From JAUWVG01 sp964633715 (GTDB lineage: Bacteria > Acidobacteriota > Aminicenantia > Aminicenantales > Aminicenantaceae): a stretch of DNA of 64,000 nt. The position numbers and the translations under genes were made by a program. The notes beneath the pieces are model-generated. The model was not told the origin of the DNA. It worked only from the letters and a program-made list of their open reading frames with translations, and ran no database searches. This document shows positions 51,919-61,307 of this stretch, piece by piece. The stretch lies in contig CAZWHQ010000007.1 of assembly GCA_964633715.1 (NCBI GenBank), positions 1 through 64,000 of the forward strand, in the 5' to 3' direction. Position 1 is the first letter of the stretch, and the number at the start of each line of letters is the position of its first letter.

Positions 51919-52683
51919 ATGAATAAAGAAAAAGTCAGCCGTTTCTATGATGTGGTATGGACCGAGTACATCCCTGAATATGCGGCCACGGAAAAACATT
52001 GGGAAATATTTTTCTCTGAGGATGATGTTCGAGGAAAATTTGTCTTGGATGCGGGCTGTGGGACTGGAATTTTTAGCATCATTTTCGCCAACAAGGGAGT
52101 AAGTTCAGTCACGGGCATCGATATCAGCGAGGGAAGCCTTCAAACAGCTTTGAACTTGAAGGAAAAATTCGGGCTTTTTAATGCCCAATTTCAAAAGGAG
52201 GACATGCTTCATCTCCCGTTCCGAGATGAACAATTTGACATTGTCTGGGCCTGGGGAACCGTTCATCACACCACAAATCCTTATAAAGCGATCGAAGAAT
52301 TGATTCGTGTCCTCAAAAGAGGAGGCTTGATCCTATTGGCTGTTTACACGAGGACAAAGGTGACCTTCATCCATGAATTCATCCGAAAAATTCTTGTTCG
52401 TACACCAAAAAAAACCTGGACCGCACTTTCTAAAATTATGGCCTTTTTCCTGACTCCCGTCGTTTTTTTCTTTAAAAAAAGAGAAAAGGCCCGAAAAGGT
52501 GAAAAACTGGAAGAATTGATTCTGGATTGGTATTTTGTTCCCATCAGATTTTACTATAAACCTGAAGAGATCCAATTATTCTTAGAAGAGAGAGGATTCA
52601 CGATCGAACAATTCCTGCCCGCTTCAGGCCGGTTCAACAGCACATCTAATTTTATCTTTAAAGCTCGAAAAAATAAGACCTAA
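51919..52683 (+). CDS. Class I SAM-dependent methyltransferase
   Basis: The 254-residue protein has motif I VLDAGCGTGIFSIIFA, the acidic SVTGIDISEGS, and the DIVWAWGTVHHTTNPYKAIEELIRVLKRGG stretch that identifies Methyltransf_11-type enzymes. A basic amphipathic section (KKREKARKGEKLEELI) near residue 190 could touch membrane. Its substrate is unknown; the neighbouring glycan genes suggest a sugar or lipid. The position after a separate promoter means it is not strictly in the epimerase operon. Confidence 0.9.
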   Translation: MNKEKVSRFYDVVWTEYIPEYAATEKHWEIFFSEDDVRGKFVLDAGCGTGIFSIIFANKGVSSVTGIDISEGSLQTALNLKEKFGLFNAQFQKEDMLHLPFRDEQFDIVWAWGTVHHTTNPYKAIEELIRVLKRGGLILLAVYTRTKVTFIHEFIRKILVRTPKKTWTALSKIMAFFLTPVVFFFKKREKARKGEKLEELILDWYFVPIRFYYKPEEIQLFLEERGFTIEQFLPASGRFNSTSNFIFKARKNKT

Positions 52684-52697
52684 AAGGAGAGTTTGAA

Positions 52698-53660
52698 ATG
52701 TTTCCGGATTTTCCTTTAAAAAAGCCCAGATTGACCTCTCTGTTTACAGCATTCCTGCTTCTATCCCTCTTTCATATGTGCAGCCCCAATCCTGAACAAA
52801 CTGAAAAAATCGATAAGGATCAATTCCAGAAGCAAACATTCGATTTTGGCGGGGAAATCGTTTTTTACTCCAACTTCGATGGGGACAATGAAATCTACAA
52901 ACTCTCTAATAGAGGTGTTGAAAAGTTGACCGACAACAGTTGGGATGATGAATATCCAGCCTGGGCTCCCGATAAATCAAAAATTGCCTTCACGGCTAAT
53001 CCAGAGGGAAATTATAATATTTACACCATGAATCCTCAAGGCACGAACATCACACAGATCACCTCCGATAAAACAGACGACAAAGATCCGGCTTGGTATG
53101 GAGACGGCCGGCAGATCGCTTATTCACAGTGGAAAAAAAGGAATGTCAATAAGGGCCTCCAACTCTTTAAAGTCAACATCGAGTCGAAAAAGTCAGAGAG
53201 AGTTTTGCCCGATTATGACAAGATACATGCCCTTCCCCACGTCTCACCCTTTCTTCAACACATTGCCTTCACAGGAAAACGTTCGATGGGCTGGGATGTT
53301 GCTATTTATGATTCACAAACAAAAATCGTTCAATTTCTCGAGGAGGGCGGAAAAAGCTGCCGCCCCCGGTTTTCCAAAGACGGCAACAAGCTTGTCTATG
53401 TCTCCGCAAGAGCGGACGGCAAGGGCGATATTTGGATGATGAATCCAAATGGCACAGAGAAAATCAGGCTCACTGAAAGAGATGAGACATACGACTATTT
53501 CCCCACATGGTCTCCGGACGGACGATACATCGCCTTTAATTCCTCCCTCCAGCATGACCACAACGGCGACTGGCAGCTTTATATCATCGAAGTCCTGACA
53601 AAAAAAACAATCCTGGTCTTCGACAGCCCGGGAAACGACGTCTTCCCCGACTGGCGCTGA
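52698..53660 (+). CDS. TolB-like WD40/PD40 beta-propeller lipoprotein
   Basis: The 320-residue protein has a hydrophobic signal with a lipobox-like LFHMC (Cys near residue 28) and then repeated PD40 blades: GDNEIYKLSNRGVEKLT, GNYNIYTMNPQGTNITQIT, GKGDIWMMNPNGTEKIRLT, and TWSPDGRYIAFNS. Each blade ends in the typical D-x-x-P-x-W pattern (YPAWAPDKSKIAF). TolB proteins of this kind sense or bind periplasmic partners, but pal and tolQRA are not here. AAGGAGAGTT precedes the ATG. Confidence 0.92.
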   Translation: MFPDFPLKKPRLTSLFTAFLLLSLFHMCSPNPEQTEKIDKDQFQKQTFDFGGEIVFYSNFDGDNEIYKLSNRGVEKLTDNSWDDEYPAWAPDKSKIAFTANPEGNYNIYTMNPQGTNITQITSDKTDDKDPAWYGDGRQIAYSQWKKRNVNKGLQLFKVNIESKKSERVLPDYDKIHALPHVSPFLQHIAFTGKRSMGWDVAIYDSQTKIVQFLEEGGKSCRPRFSKDGNKLVYVSARADGKGDIWMMNPNGTEKIRLTERDETYDYFPTWSPDGRYIAFNSSLQHDHNGDWQLYIIEVLTKKTILVFDSPGNDVFPDWR

Positions 53661-53666
53661 AGTGGA

Positions 53667-53695
53667 TTGACTCGCTTTTTTAGAAAGGCTATGAT
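53667..53695 (+). promoter_or_regulatory. Promoter directly before the dicarboxylate symporter gene
   Basis: TTGACT (53667-53672) and TATGAT (53690-53695) are separated by 17 bases. The ATG at 53704 is only eight bases after the -10 box and has no ribosome-binding site, so the mRNA may lack a leader. Confidence 0.6.
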
Positions 53696-53703
53696 ACATC
53701 ATC

Positions 53704-54936
53704 ATGAAAAGAATTAAGCTTCACCACCAAATCTTTATAGGTCTGATTCTCGGCGTAGTCATCGGGCTGATCTTTGGGGAAAAAGCCAGCGTGATCAAAC
53801 CCATCGGCACCATTTTTCTGAACCTGATCATCATGATTGTGGTCCCCCTGGTGCTGGTCTCCTTGATGCTGGGGACCGCCAGTCTTGGAGACATACGAAA
53901 GCTGGGGCGCATCGGTCTCAAAACAATCGTCTACTTCCTGCTCACAACCGTGGTGGCGGCATCGATCGGATTGGCCGCCGCAAACATCTTTAAACCCGGA
54001 GTCGGATTGGATGAGGAGGTCAAGGCAGAACTCCACAAGAATTTTGATGATGGGGCACAGGTGGGGATTCAAAAGATGGAAGAAAAACCTTCAGCCATCG
54101 ATATTCTGATCAATATCGTCCCCACCAATCCCATCAGATCTCTGGTTGAAGGAAATTTACTGCAGGTCATTTTTCTGGCTCTTCTTTTTGGATCCATTCT
54201 CACCATCATCAAAAAGGAAAGGGCCGAACCCGTCATAAAACTCCTCGAAGGCCTCAATGACGTCATCATCCAAGTCGTTCATCTCGCTATGAAGATCGCT
54301 CCATTAGGGGTTATGGCCTTGATTGCAGATGTCATCGGGCAGTACGGAGAAGGCATCCTTTTAACTCTTCTTAAATACATCCTGGTTTGTGTGGGAGCCT
54401 TGCTGCTTTACACTATCGGCATGAACTCACTAACCCTCAGCACTCTGGGACGAACCAATCCTTTACACTTTCTTAAAGCCACAAAAGAGGCTATGCTTAT
54501 CGCTTTTAGCACATCCAGTTCAAATGCGGCTCTTCCGGTCAGCATGGAGAGTGTCGAACACCTCGGTGTCTCCCGAGAATACTCCAGTTTTGTCATCCCC
54601 TTAGGAGCGACCATCAACATGGATGGGACGGCTCTCTACCAGGGGGTCGCCGCCCTCTTTATCGCCCAAATTTACGGCATTCCCCTCACATTTGTAGATC
54701 AGGTAACGATTGTTTTTATGGCTACTCTGTCTTCGATTGGGGCTGCGGGTGTCCCCGCTGCCGGCATCATCACCCTGGCCATGGTCCTCAGGCAAATAGG
54801 AATACCGCTCGAAGGAATCGCTTTTATCATTGGGGTTGACCGATTTCCTGACATGTTCCGCACCATGACAAATATTACGGGTGACATGGCCTGTTCCGTG
54901 GTGATCAAAGCCAGCGAAGAAAAGAACTCGTCATGA
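53704..54936 (+). CDS. Dicarboxylate/amino-acid:cation symporter (DAACS)
   Basis: The 410-residue protein has the GltP/GltPh layout. The serine-rich hairpin reads FSTSSSNAALPVSME, and GATINMDGTALYQGVAALFIAQ holds the NMDGT sodium motif. ATLSSIGAAGVPAAGI and GVDRFPDMFRTMTNITGD are the second hairpin and the substrate helix. It couples uptake of glutamate, aspartate or C4-dicarboxylates to cations. No ribosome-binding site is seen but a good promoter lies immediately upstream. It overlaps the radical SAM gene by four bases. Confidence 0.95.
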   Translation: MKRIKLHHQIFIGLILGVVIGLIFGEKASVIKPIGTIFLNLIIMIVVPLVLVSLMLGTASLGDIRKLGRIGLKTIVYFLLTTVVAASIGLAAANIFKPGVGLDEEVKAELHKNFDDGAQVGIQKMEEKPSAIDILINIVPTNPIRSLVEGNLLQVIFLALLFGSILTIIKKERAEPVIKLLEGLNDVIIQVVHLAMKIAPLGVMALIADVIGQYGEGILLTLLKYILVCVGALLLYTIGMNSLTLSTLGRTNPLHFLKATKEAMLIAFSTSSSNAALPVSMESVEHLGVSREYSSFVIPLGATINMDGTALYQGVAALFIAQIYGIPLTFVDQVTIVFMATLSSIGAAGVPAAGIITLAMVLRQIGIPLEGIAFIIGVDRFPDMFRTMTNITGDMACSVVIKASEEKNSS

Positions 54937-55901
54937 TCTCTTTCAAATACAGTGTCCGCCTCCTCAGGCTTTTTTATCACTACATTAGGAAATCCAAAAA
55001 ACTTCCCTATGCCCCGGTCCGCTTGTGGGTGGAATTGACCAGTTTATGCAATTACAGATGTTCCATGTGCCCCAATAAAGACATGAACAAAGAGGCTCAT
55101 GGGTACATGGATTTTGCTCTCTACAAAAAAATTATCGATGAGGCCGCCGGTTTTGCCTTCGAAATCAATCTTGCACACCGAGGAGAATCTCTCCTGCACC
55201 CTCAGATCGTGGAGGCCATTCTTTATGCTAAAAGCAAAGGGCTCTTCACTCGACTGCACACGAACGGGTCTCTTCTTACTGAAGAACTGGGATTAAAAAT
55301 CTTGGAATCCGGACTGGACCGCCTCTCCTTCTCATTTGACGGATTTGAAAAGGACACCTACGAAAAGATTAGAGTGGGGGGACATTTCGAAAAAACACTT
55401 CAGAATATTTTACGGTTTCTGGAAATAAAAAGGGAAAAGAAGTCAAAAAAACCCAATACGTCCATCGAAGTGATCAATTTCGAAACCAACAAACGTCTTC
55501 TTGCAAGAAAAGAGTTTGAGGCTAAATTTAAAGATCTGCCATTAGACAGTTTCGTTTTCAAGGATCTCCACAACTGGGCGGGAGAAACAGCAAAAGAACA
55601 CATTTCAAAGCATTCTTCGACCTGTACATTTCCATGGAATGCACTGGTTATTTTTTGGGACGGAAATGTCTTGCCCTGTTCACAGGATTTTTTTGGGAGC
55701 TATATTTTGGGAAATGTCAAAGAATCCTCCTTGAAAGACATTTGGAACAACACACGGAGTGCACAACTGAGAGAGAAGCTCTCTAAAAAAGACATCCAGG
55801 ACTTGAAAGCCTGCCGCAATTGCGACCGCCTGCACCGAAAGAAATTTTTGGGCGTCCCTAAAGAATTCCTGTGGAAATTTATCTCAAAAAAAATGCCTTG
55901 A
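54933..55901 (+). CDS. Radical SAM protein with SPASM domain
   Basis: The 322-residue protein has the radical SAM motif CNYRCSMCPN and a C-terminal SPASM-type Cys set (CTFPWNALVIFWDGNVLPCSQDF and CRNCDRLH), which would bind an extra iron-sulfur cluster. Such enzymes often modify peptides or mature proteins, or build cofactors. No precursor peptide gene is adjacent. It overlaps the symporter gene by four bases (ATGA) and is followed by rsmA. A short-chain group reminiscent of glycan or tungsten-cofactor enzymes cannot be separated by eye. Confidence 0.9.
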   Translation: MISFKYSVRLLRLFYHYIRKSKKLPYAPVRLWVELTSLCNYRCSMCPNKDMNKEAHGYMDFALYKKIIDEAAGFAFEINLAHRGESLLHPQIVEAILYAKSKGLFTRLHTNGSLLTEELGLKILESGLDRLSFSFDGFEKDTYEKIRVGGHFEKTLQNILRFLEIKREKKSKKPNTSIEVINFETNKRLLARKEFEAKFKDLPLDSFVFKDLHNWAGETAKEHISKHSSTCTFPWNALVIFWDGNVLPCSQDFFGSYILGNVKESSLKDIWNNTRSAQLREKLSKKDIQDLKACRNCDRLHRKKFLGVPKEFLWKFISKKMP

Positions 55902-55919
55902 CCTGATTTATTAACCGGA

Positions 55920-56702
55920 ATGAAAAAAAACAGAAGACAAGCACTGGGGCAGCATTTCCTCAAAGACAAAAAAGCTCTCAGAAAAATAATCCGCATCATC
56001 AATCCTCAATCTGAAGAAACCCTCATCGAAATCGGACCGGGAAAAGGGGCCCTGACTTCTCTTTTGATCCCTAAAGCCGGAAAAGTGTTCGCCATTGAAA
56101 AAGACAGACACCTCGCTGCTTCGCTAAAAGAGAGAGCGCCAAAAAACCTCCTCGTTCTTGAAGAAGATATCCTTAAGGTCTCTTTTAAAAAATTGCTGCC
56201 CCCCCGCTGTGAATTCAAACTCGTGGGAAACCTTCCTTATTCAATCTCCTCACCGATTCTATTTAGAGTGATAGAAGAACAATCGTTTTTCTCGGAATGT
56301 TTTTTTCTGCTGCAAAAAGAGGTGGCGGAAAGAATTTGTGCACTTCCCGGTTCAAAAGCTTATGCTCCCCTGTCGATCTATTTTTTTAACTTTTTTTTGA
56401 CCAAACTGCACTTCACGCTGGCCCCTTCCGCATTTTATCCTCCCCCAAAAGTTCAGTCTGCTTTTATTTCCTTAAAAAAAAGGAAGGCTCCCTTGTTCCG
56501 TTTTTCAAACGATCAAGAATTCCTTCAGTTTCTTAAAGCGGCGTTTCGACACAGAAGAAAGACTCTTTTCAACAACCTCCTATTGGCCAGCATCCCTGCA
56601 TCGGACATTAGAGAGGCTCTAAAAATCTGTAAAATTGAAGCCCATTTACGCCCCGAGCAAATCCATCTTGAACAATTTGTCTGCCTGTACAATCATATAT
56701 AA
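55920..56702 (+). CDS. rsmA: 16S rRNA dimethyladenosine transferase
   Basis: RsmA (KsgA) methylates two adenines near the 3' end of 16S rRNA. Landmarks are RRQALGQHFLKDKKALRKII, EIGPGKGALTSLLI, VGNLPYSISSPILFRVIE (the NLPY motif), and the C-terminal PPPKVQSAFISLKKR and FRHRRKTLFNNLL. The 260-residue length is normal. It lies 18 bases after the radical SAM gene. Confidence 0.97.
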   Translation: MKKNRRQALGQHFLKDKKALRKIIRIINPQSEETLIEIGPGKGALTSLLIPKAGKVFAIEKDRHLAASLKERAPKNLLVLEEDILKVSFKKLLPPRCEFKLVGNLPYSISSPILFRVIEEQSFFSECFFLLQKEVAERICALPGSKAYAPLSIYFFNFFLTKLHFTLAPSAFYPPPKVQSAFISLKKRKAPLFRFSNDQEFLQFLKAAFRHRRKTLFNNLLLASIPASDIREALKICKIEAHLRPEQIHLEQFVCLYNHI

Positions 56703-56715
56703 GCCAAAATAATTA

Positions 56716-56724
56716 TGTTATAAT
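56716..56724 (+). promoter_or_regulatory. Extended -10 promoter directly before ftsK
   Basis: TGTTATAAT, the same extended -10 as at 15291, ends nine bases before the ATG at 56734. No -35 box is obvious. Confidence 0.5.
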
Positions 56725-56733
56725 TCCCAAGTG

Positions 56734-59037
56734 ATGAAGAAGAAAAGTAAGAAGAAATCAACAAAATCCCAAAAAAATACACACCGGAAGAAGAGGTCCT
56801 ACTCAGGTGAAATAACCGGAATTTTCCTCATTTTGCTTGCAGTTTTTATTTTGTTGAGCTTAATCAGCTATGACTCACTGGACCCTTCCTGGGCCACCGG
56901 ACCATCGGCCGAGCAGGACGTCCACAATTACGGGGGCCGAGTGGGAGCTTCTCTTTCAGAAGGACTTCTTCAGTTATTTGGTTTGGGTTCTTTTATTCTC
57001 TCTTTTGTTTTCCTCTACATCGCTATCCAAATATTTCTCTTGAAAGAGAAGAGGCGATTTATTCTGGTCGTGAGCAGCACGATTCTGTCCCTCTTTATAT
57101 TTTGTGCATTCCTTTCTGCCCTTGTCCCTGATGTCAACTGGAGGACCACCCCCATTCAAACAGGAGGTTTGGCCGGAAACTTCATTTCTGATTTTTTCAT
57201 CAAGTATTTCAATCATTTCGGAACTTTTCTTATCCTTATTGGGCTTCTCTTTTTGTTCCTGGTCTTCTCCACACGTCTTTCCATCAGAAGAATAATTCAC
57301 GGTTTTTTGTCTCTCTTTCGGTTTGTCTTCAAAGAGGTCAGAATCCGCATCACCAGCTACCAGAAGCAGAAGAAGCGTGCGAAAATGCGGGATCGCGTGA
57401 TAAAGAAATACTCCCCTCCTAAGAAGCATAGTGCCAGAAAAACAAAACCAAAGTCTGTAAAAACAGACAGCAAAAGAAAATTTCCAAAGAAAAAAAAGGC
57501 TCTCATTAAACCAAAAGGGCCTCCTATCCATGAAAAGTTCTTATTTCCAGAACTCCAAAAAAAAGGGGATTATGTCTTCCCTCCTATCAATCTCCTCGAA
57601 CCAGGAAAAGAGATCGAAAAGATCAACAAAAATGAACTTCTCGAAAAAAAACGGCTTATCGAAGAAAAATTACTCGAGTTCAAAGTCGCGGGTGAAGTTC
57701 TGGAATACCACCCTGGCCCCATTCTCACCACATATGAATTTTTTCCTCAGCCAGGCATTAAGGTCAGTCAGGTTGCAAACCTCGCGGAAGATCTCTCTCT
57801 TGCCCTAAGAGCCGAAGCTGTAAGGATCCAAAGAATTCCTGGAAAATCCTCTCTTGGAATTGAAGTCCCTAACAACAGGCAAGAACTCATTCGGATTAGA
57901 GACATCATTCAATCAGAACTGTTCGTTAAGTCCCCCTCAAAATTAACCTTTGCATTGGGAAAAACCATTCACGGCGAAGTCTATATCACGGACCTCACCG
58001 TTATGCCTCATCTCCTCATTGCTGGAGCAACAGGAACGGGAAAAAGTGTCGCCCTCAATGCCATCATTTCCAGTATCCTGTATAAAGCCACTCCGGATGA
58101 AGTCAAATTGATCTTGATCGATCCCAAAAGGCTGGAATTTTCCGTTTATGAAGGAATCCCTCATCTCTTGTGTCCAGTCATCAGAAATCCTAAAAAAGCA
58201 GAGTCCATCTTGCGTGATGCGATAAAAAAAATGGATGCCAGGTACCACCAGCTAGGAAAAATCGGCGTCCGCAATATTGGACAGTACAATCAACGTGTTC
58301 AAAAAATTATCAAGGAGCGCAAGGGGAGACTAACAGAAGAAGAAAAACGAGATCTCAAACCCCTTCCCTATATTGTCATCATCATCGACGAGCTGGCAGA
58401 ATTGATGATGATTGGCGCCCAGGAAGTCGAGTTCTGCATTGCCCGCCTTGCCCAGCTGGCCCGAGCCGTCGGGATCCATCTTGTCTTGGCTACACAAAGA
58501 CCTTCTACTGATGTCATCACAGGAACGATCAAAAACAATTTCTCCAGCCGCATCTCCTTCCGTGTCCCTTCAAAAATCGACTCGCGCATCATCATCGATA
58601 CAGGCGGAGCTGAACAACTTCTTGGAAGAGGAGACATGCTTTTCATGCCGCCCAATTATCCCCGCATCCTCCGCCTCCACTGTTCTTTTGTCACTCTTCC
58701 TGAAATCACGCGGCTCGTCAAGTTTGTCAAAGAACAAAGGGAGCCGGAGTTCGATGAAAAAATTGTGCGCGTGCTTAAGAGCCCAGTCGGTCATGGTGAC
58801 GACGACTCTGCTGAAAAAGATCCTATTTTTGACAAGGCCGTAGAACTCGTCCTCCATACCGGACAAGCATCCGCCTCCTATCTCCAGAGAAAATTGAAAC
58901 TCGGATACGCTCGTGCAGCCAGGATTATCGATCAAATGGAACAGGATGGTATTGTCGGCCCATCCGAAGGGAGCAAGCCAAGAGAAATTTTAATCGACAG
59001 AAACGCTTACATGAGACAACTGGACAGGGAAGAATGA
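56734..59037 (+). CDS. ftsK: DNA translocase FtsK
   Basis: FtsK pumps DNA at the closing septum. The protein (about 767 residues) has four N-terminal membrane helices, a short basic linker rich in lysine (about 205-265), and the motor domain with Walker A GATGTGKSVALNAI, Walker B IVIIIDELAELMM and the ATQRPSTDVITG stretch. A gamma winged-helix domain (ASYLQRKLKLGYARAARIIDQME) closes the protein. The linker is much shorter than in E. coli, as in SpoIIIE-like forms. I choose ATG over GTG at 56731. An extended -10 sits just upstream. Confidence 0.97.
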   Translation: MKKKSKKKSTKSQKNTHRKKRSYSGEITGIFLILLAVFILLSLISYDSLDPSWATGPSAEQDVHNYGGRVGASLSEGLLQLFGLGSFILSFVFLYIAIQIFLLKEKRRFILVVSSTILSLFIFCAFLSALVPDVNWRTTPIQTGGLAGNFISDFFIKYFNHFGTFLILIGLLFLFLVFSTRLSIRRIIHGFLSLFRFVFKEVRIRITSYQKQKKRAKMRDRVIKKYSPPKKHSARKTKPKSVKTDSKRKFPKKKKALIKPKGPPIHEKFLFPELQKKGDYVFPPINLLEPGKEIEKINKNELLEKKRLIEEKLLEFKVAGEVLEYHPGPILTTYEFFPQPGIKVSQVANLAEDLSLALRAEAVRIQRIPGKSSLGIEVPNNRQELIRIRDIIQSELFVKSPSKLTFALGKTIHGEVYITDLTVMPHLLIAGATGTGKSVALNAIISSILYKATPDEVKLILIDPKRLEFSVYEGIPHLLCPVIRNPKKAESILRDAIKKMDARYHQLGKIGVRNIGQYNQRVQKIIKERKGRLTEEEKRDLKPLPYIVIIIDELAELMMIGAQEVEFCIARLAQLARAVGIHLVLATQRPSTDVITGTIKNNFSSRISFRVPSKIDSRIIIDTGGAEQLLGRGDMLFMPPNYPRILRLHCSFVTLPEITRLVKFVKEQREPEFDEKIVRVLKSPVGHGDDDSAEKDPIFDKAVELVLHTGQASASYLQRKLKLGYARAARIIDQMEQDGIVGPSEGSKPREILIDRNAYMRQLDREE

Positions 59038-61182
59038 ATGTTTTTGAGAAAAAAATTTAAAAGAGACGCCAAGAAGGCCTTAGAGTCTGAAACCCTCCAG
59101 AAAGCCTTAGAAAAAGCCTCAGCCCAGCATTTTTCAAAGTATGCCCAGACTCGGGACAATATTCCCTGGGAAAAGTACAAAGACAAAACCAGAAAGATTC
59201 GAGAGAAGAATCTCAAGAGGATACCCGAACTCATTAACAAATTTAAAGAAGAAGCAGAAAAAACAGGATCCGTCATTCACATGGCTTCTGATGCCCAAGA
59301 AGCCCTCGCCGCGATAAAAAGCATTATCGCCTCCACCAACGCCCGATTGATTGTCAAATCCAAATCCATGGTGAGTGAAGAGATTGAACTCAACAGGCAT
59401 CTTGAAGAGTGGGGACACACTGTGATCGAAACAGACCTTGGAGAATGGATCGTCCAGTTGGCAAAAGAAAAACCTTCCCATATCACAGCCCCTGCACTCC
59501 ATAAAACAAAAAATGAAATCGCTGAACTCCTCAAAAAAGAATTGGGCAAAAACGTCTCCCCCGATGCCCAGGACATCGTTAAGCTAGCCCGCCAAGAAAT
59601 GAGAAAACATTTTATAGAAGCGGACATTGGAATTTCCGGGGCAAATTTTGCTGTAGCCGAATCAGGCACACTTGTCCTTGTCAGCAATGAGGGGAACGCT
59701 CGTCTGGTTACGTCTCTTCCTCCCGTACATATCGCTATCGTGACGACAGAAAAATTTGTCGAAACATTGGAAGAAGCGACAGTCCTAGTCAAAACCTTGA
59801 TTGCGGCATCTTCTGGGATGAAAATGACGGCCTATGTCTCGTTCATTACTGGACCGAGCCGGACAACAGACATCGAAAAAGAACTCATCATCGGGGTTCA
59901 CGGACCTAAGGACGTTCATGTCATCATCCTCGATAACGGCAGGCTTAAAGTTCGCAAAGAAAAAGACTTGAATCAAACCCTTTACTGCCTTAAGTGTGGA
60001 GGATGTATGCTGGTCTGTCCTGTCTTTTTATCCTTGGGAGGCCATGTTTATGGAGGGCCGGTCTATCCAGGGGGGATAGGTCTGCTCCTCACTGAAGTTA
60101 TTGACTCGTTCGAACTGTCAAAACCTTTGCTAGACTTTTGTGCGGATTGCAAGAAATGTGAAGAGTTTTGTCCGGTTGGGATTCCTACGGGGGAACTCCT
60201 GCGAAACCTTAAAGAAAAAAAAGGGCCCTATTTTTGGGAAAAAAACCTCTCTATGTTTTTCAGGAAAAATTCGGCCTTTGAGTTCGGAACAAAATTGCTG
60301 TCTGTTCTCCAAAAGCTCTGGATGAAGGATGGCCACCTGAAAAAACTCCCCCTTCCCTGGACTAAGGGCAAACGCCTACCAGCCATTCATGCCAGGAAAA
60401 GCGATGTCTCCATGCCTGAAAAAAATGGAGAGACTATATATTTTTTTCAAGGATGTCTTGCGAAGTATTTTTTTCCTGAACTCCGAGAAGCGGTCTTATC
60501 CAGTCTTTCCTCCTTCGGCTATCGAGTTGTTATCCCTGAAGAACAAATGTGTTGTGGCGCACCCAGCCTCCATCTTGGGCAGACAAAGGATGTCCAGAAG
60601 CTTTTCCAGAAGAACTGGGAATCCTTCAAGAGGGAAAATCCCGATTACATCTTGACTATCTGTCCAACCGGCACAGCCATGCTGACAGAGACCTACCTCA
60701 AACTGGATCCGGCCTTTTCTCCTTGGATAAAGAAAATCTATAGTTTTTCGGATTTTCTCGTAAAAAAAGGACTTTTGCCAGGTTACGAAAACACAGATGA
60801 AAAAAAAGATGTGTTCTACCATCACTCCTGCCATAATCTTTATGACCTCAAAATAAAAGACGAACCTTTAAGTCTTCTTAGACATTCAGGTTACAATCCC
60901 TTAGAAGAAGAGGAGCCCTTCTCTTGCTGTGGATTCTGCGGAATTTTTACATTAAAAAATCCAACTATTTCGTCTCGAATGTGGCAGAAAAAGAAGGATA
61001 AAATCCTTGAAAGTCAGACACAAACAATTGCTTCAGACTGTCCCGGCTGTGTGTTTCAACTCAAAGCCTCCCTCAAAAACGAAAAACAAACCTATGATAT
61101 CAGACACACTGCTGAATTCTTGGCGGATGCCATCAAAAGTGGCGAAAAGCAGGCTTCAGAAAGAAATCAAAAAAAATCTTAA
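59038..61182 (+). CDS. LutB-LutA-like fused iron-sulfur lactate-oxidation protein
   Basis: The 714-residue protein joins three parts. Residues 1-300 form a LUD domain (EADIGISGANFAVAESGTLVLVSNEGNARLVTS). Residues about 316-380 hold two ferredoxin-type clusters (CLKCGGCMLVCPVF and CADCKKCEEFCPVG). Residues about 440-700 contain two CCG domains (CCGAPSLHLGQ and CCGFCGIFTLKNP) that belong to LutA in Bacillus. This suggests a one-piece version of LutA-LutB for oxidising lactate or a similar hydroxyacid. LutC is not adjacent. ATG follows the ftsK stop with no gap. Confidence 0.9.
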   Translation: MFLRKKFKRDAKKALESETLQKALEKASAQHFSKYAQTRDNIPWEKYKDKTRKIREKNLKRIPELINKFKEEAEKTGSVIHMASDAQEALAAIKSIIASTNARLIVKSKSMVSEEIELNRHLEEWGHTVIETDLGEWIVQLAKEKPSHITAPALHKTKNEIAELLKKELGKNVSPDAQDIVKLARQEMRKHFIEADIGISGANFAVAESGTLVLVSNEGNARLVTSLPPVHIAIVTTEKFVETLEEATVLVKTLIAASSGMKMTAYVSFITGPSRTTDIEKELIIGVHGPKDVHVIILDNGRLKVRKEKDLNQTLYCLKCGGCMLVCPVFLSLGGHVYGGPVYPGGIGLLLTEVIDSFELSKPLLDFCADCKKCEEFCPVGIPTGELLRNLKEKKGPYFWEKNLSMFFRKNSAFEFGTKLLSVLQKLWMKDGHLKKLPLPWTKGKRLPAIHARKSDVSMPEKNGETIYFFQGCLAKYFFPELREAVLSSLSSFGYRVVIPEEQMCCGAPSLHLGQTKDVQKLFQKNWESFKRENPDYILTICPTGTAMLTETYLKLDPAFSPWIKKIYSFSDFLVKKGLLPGYENTDEKKDVFYHHSCHNLYDLKIKDEPLSLLRHSGYNPLEEEEPFSCCGFCGIFTLKNPTISSRMWQKKKDKILESQTQTIASDCPGCVFQLKASLKNEKQTYDIRHTAEFLADAIKSGEKQASERNQKKS

Positions 61183-61307
61183 CTGTTCGCCCTATTTCTT
61201 TCAAAATTTCTGTCGAATAAATTCCAATACGACTGGAAACAAATCGGAAAATATTTTTTTCAATTTTTCTGCCCTGCCTTCGACTTAATTAACATAAACA
61301 TAAAACT

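Noticed and set aside
57380..57520. Low-complexity lysine-rich stretch
   Set aside because: It is the ordinary basic linker of FtsK rather than a repeat element.
56974..57531. 185-codon minus-strand frame opposite ftsK
   Set aside because: It lies opposite the FtsK membrane part and the lysine-rich linker and shows only compositional bias.
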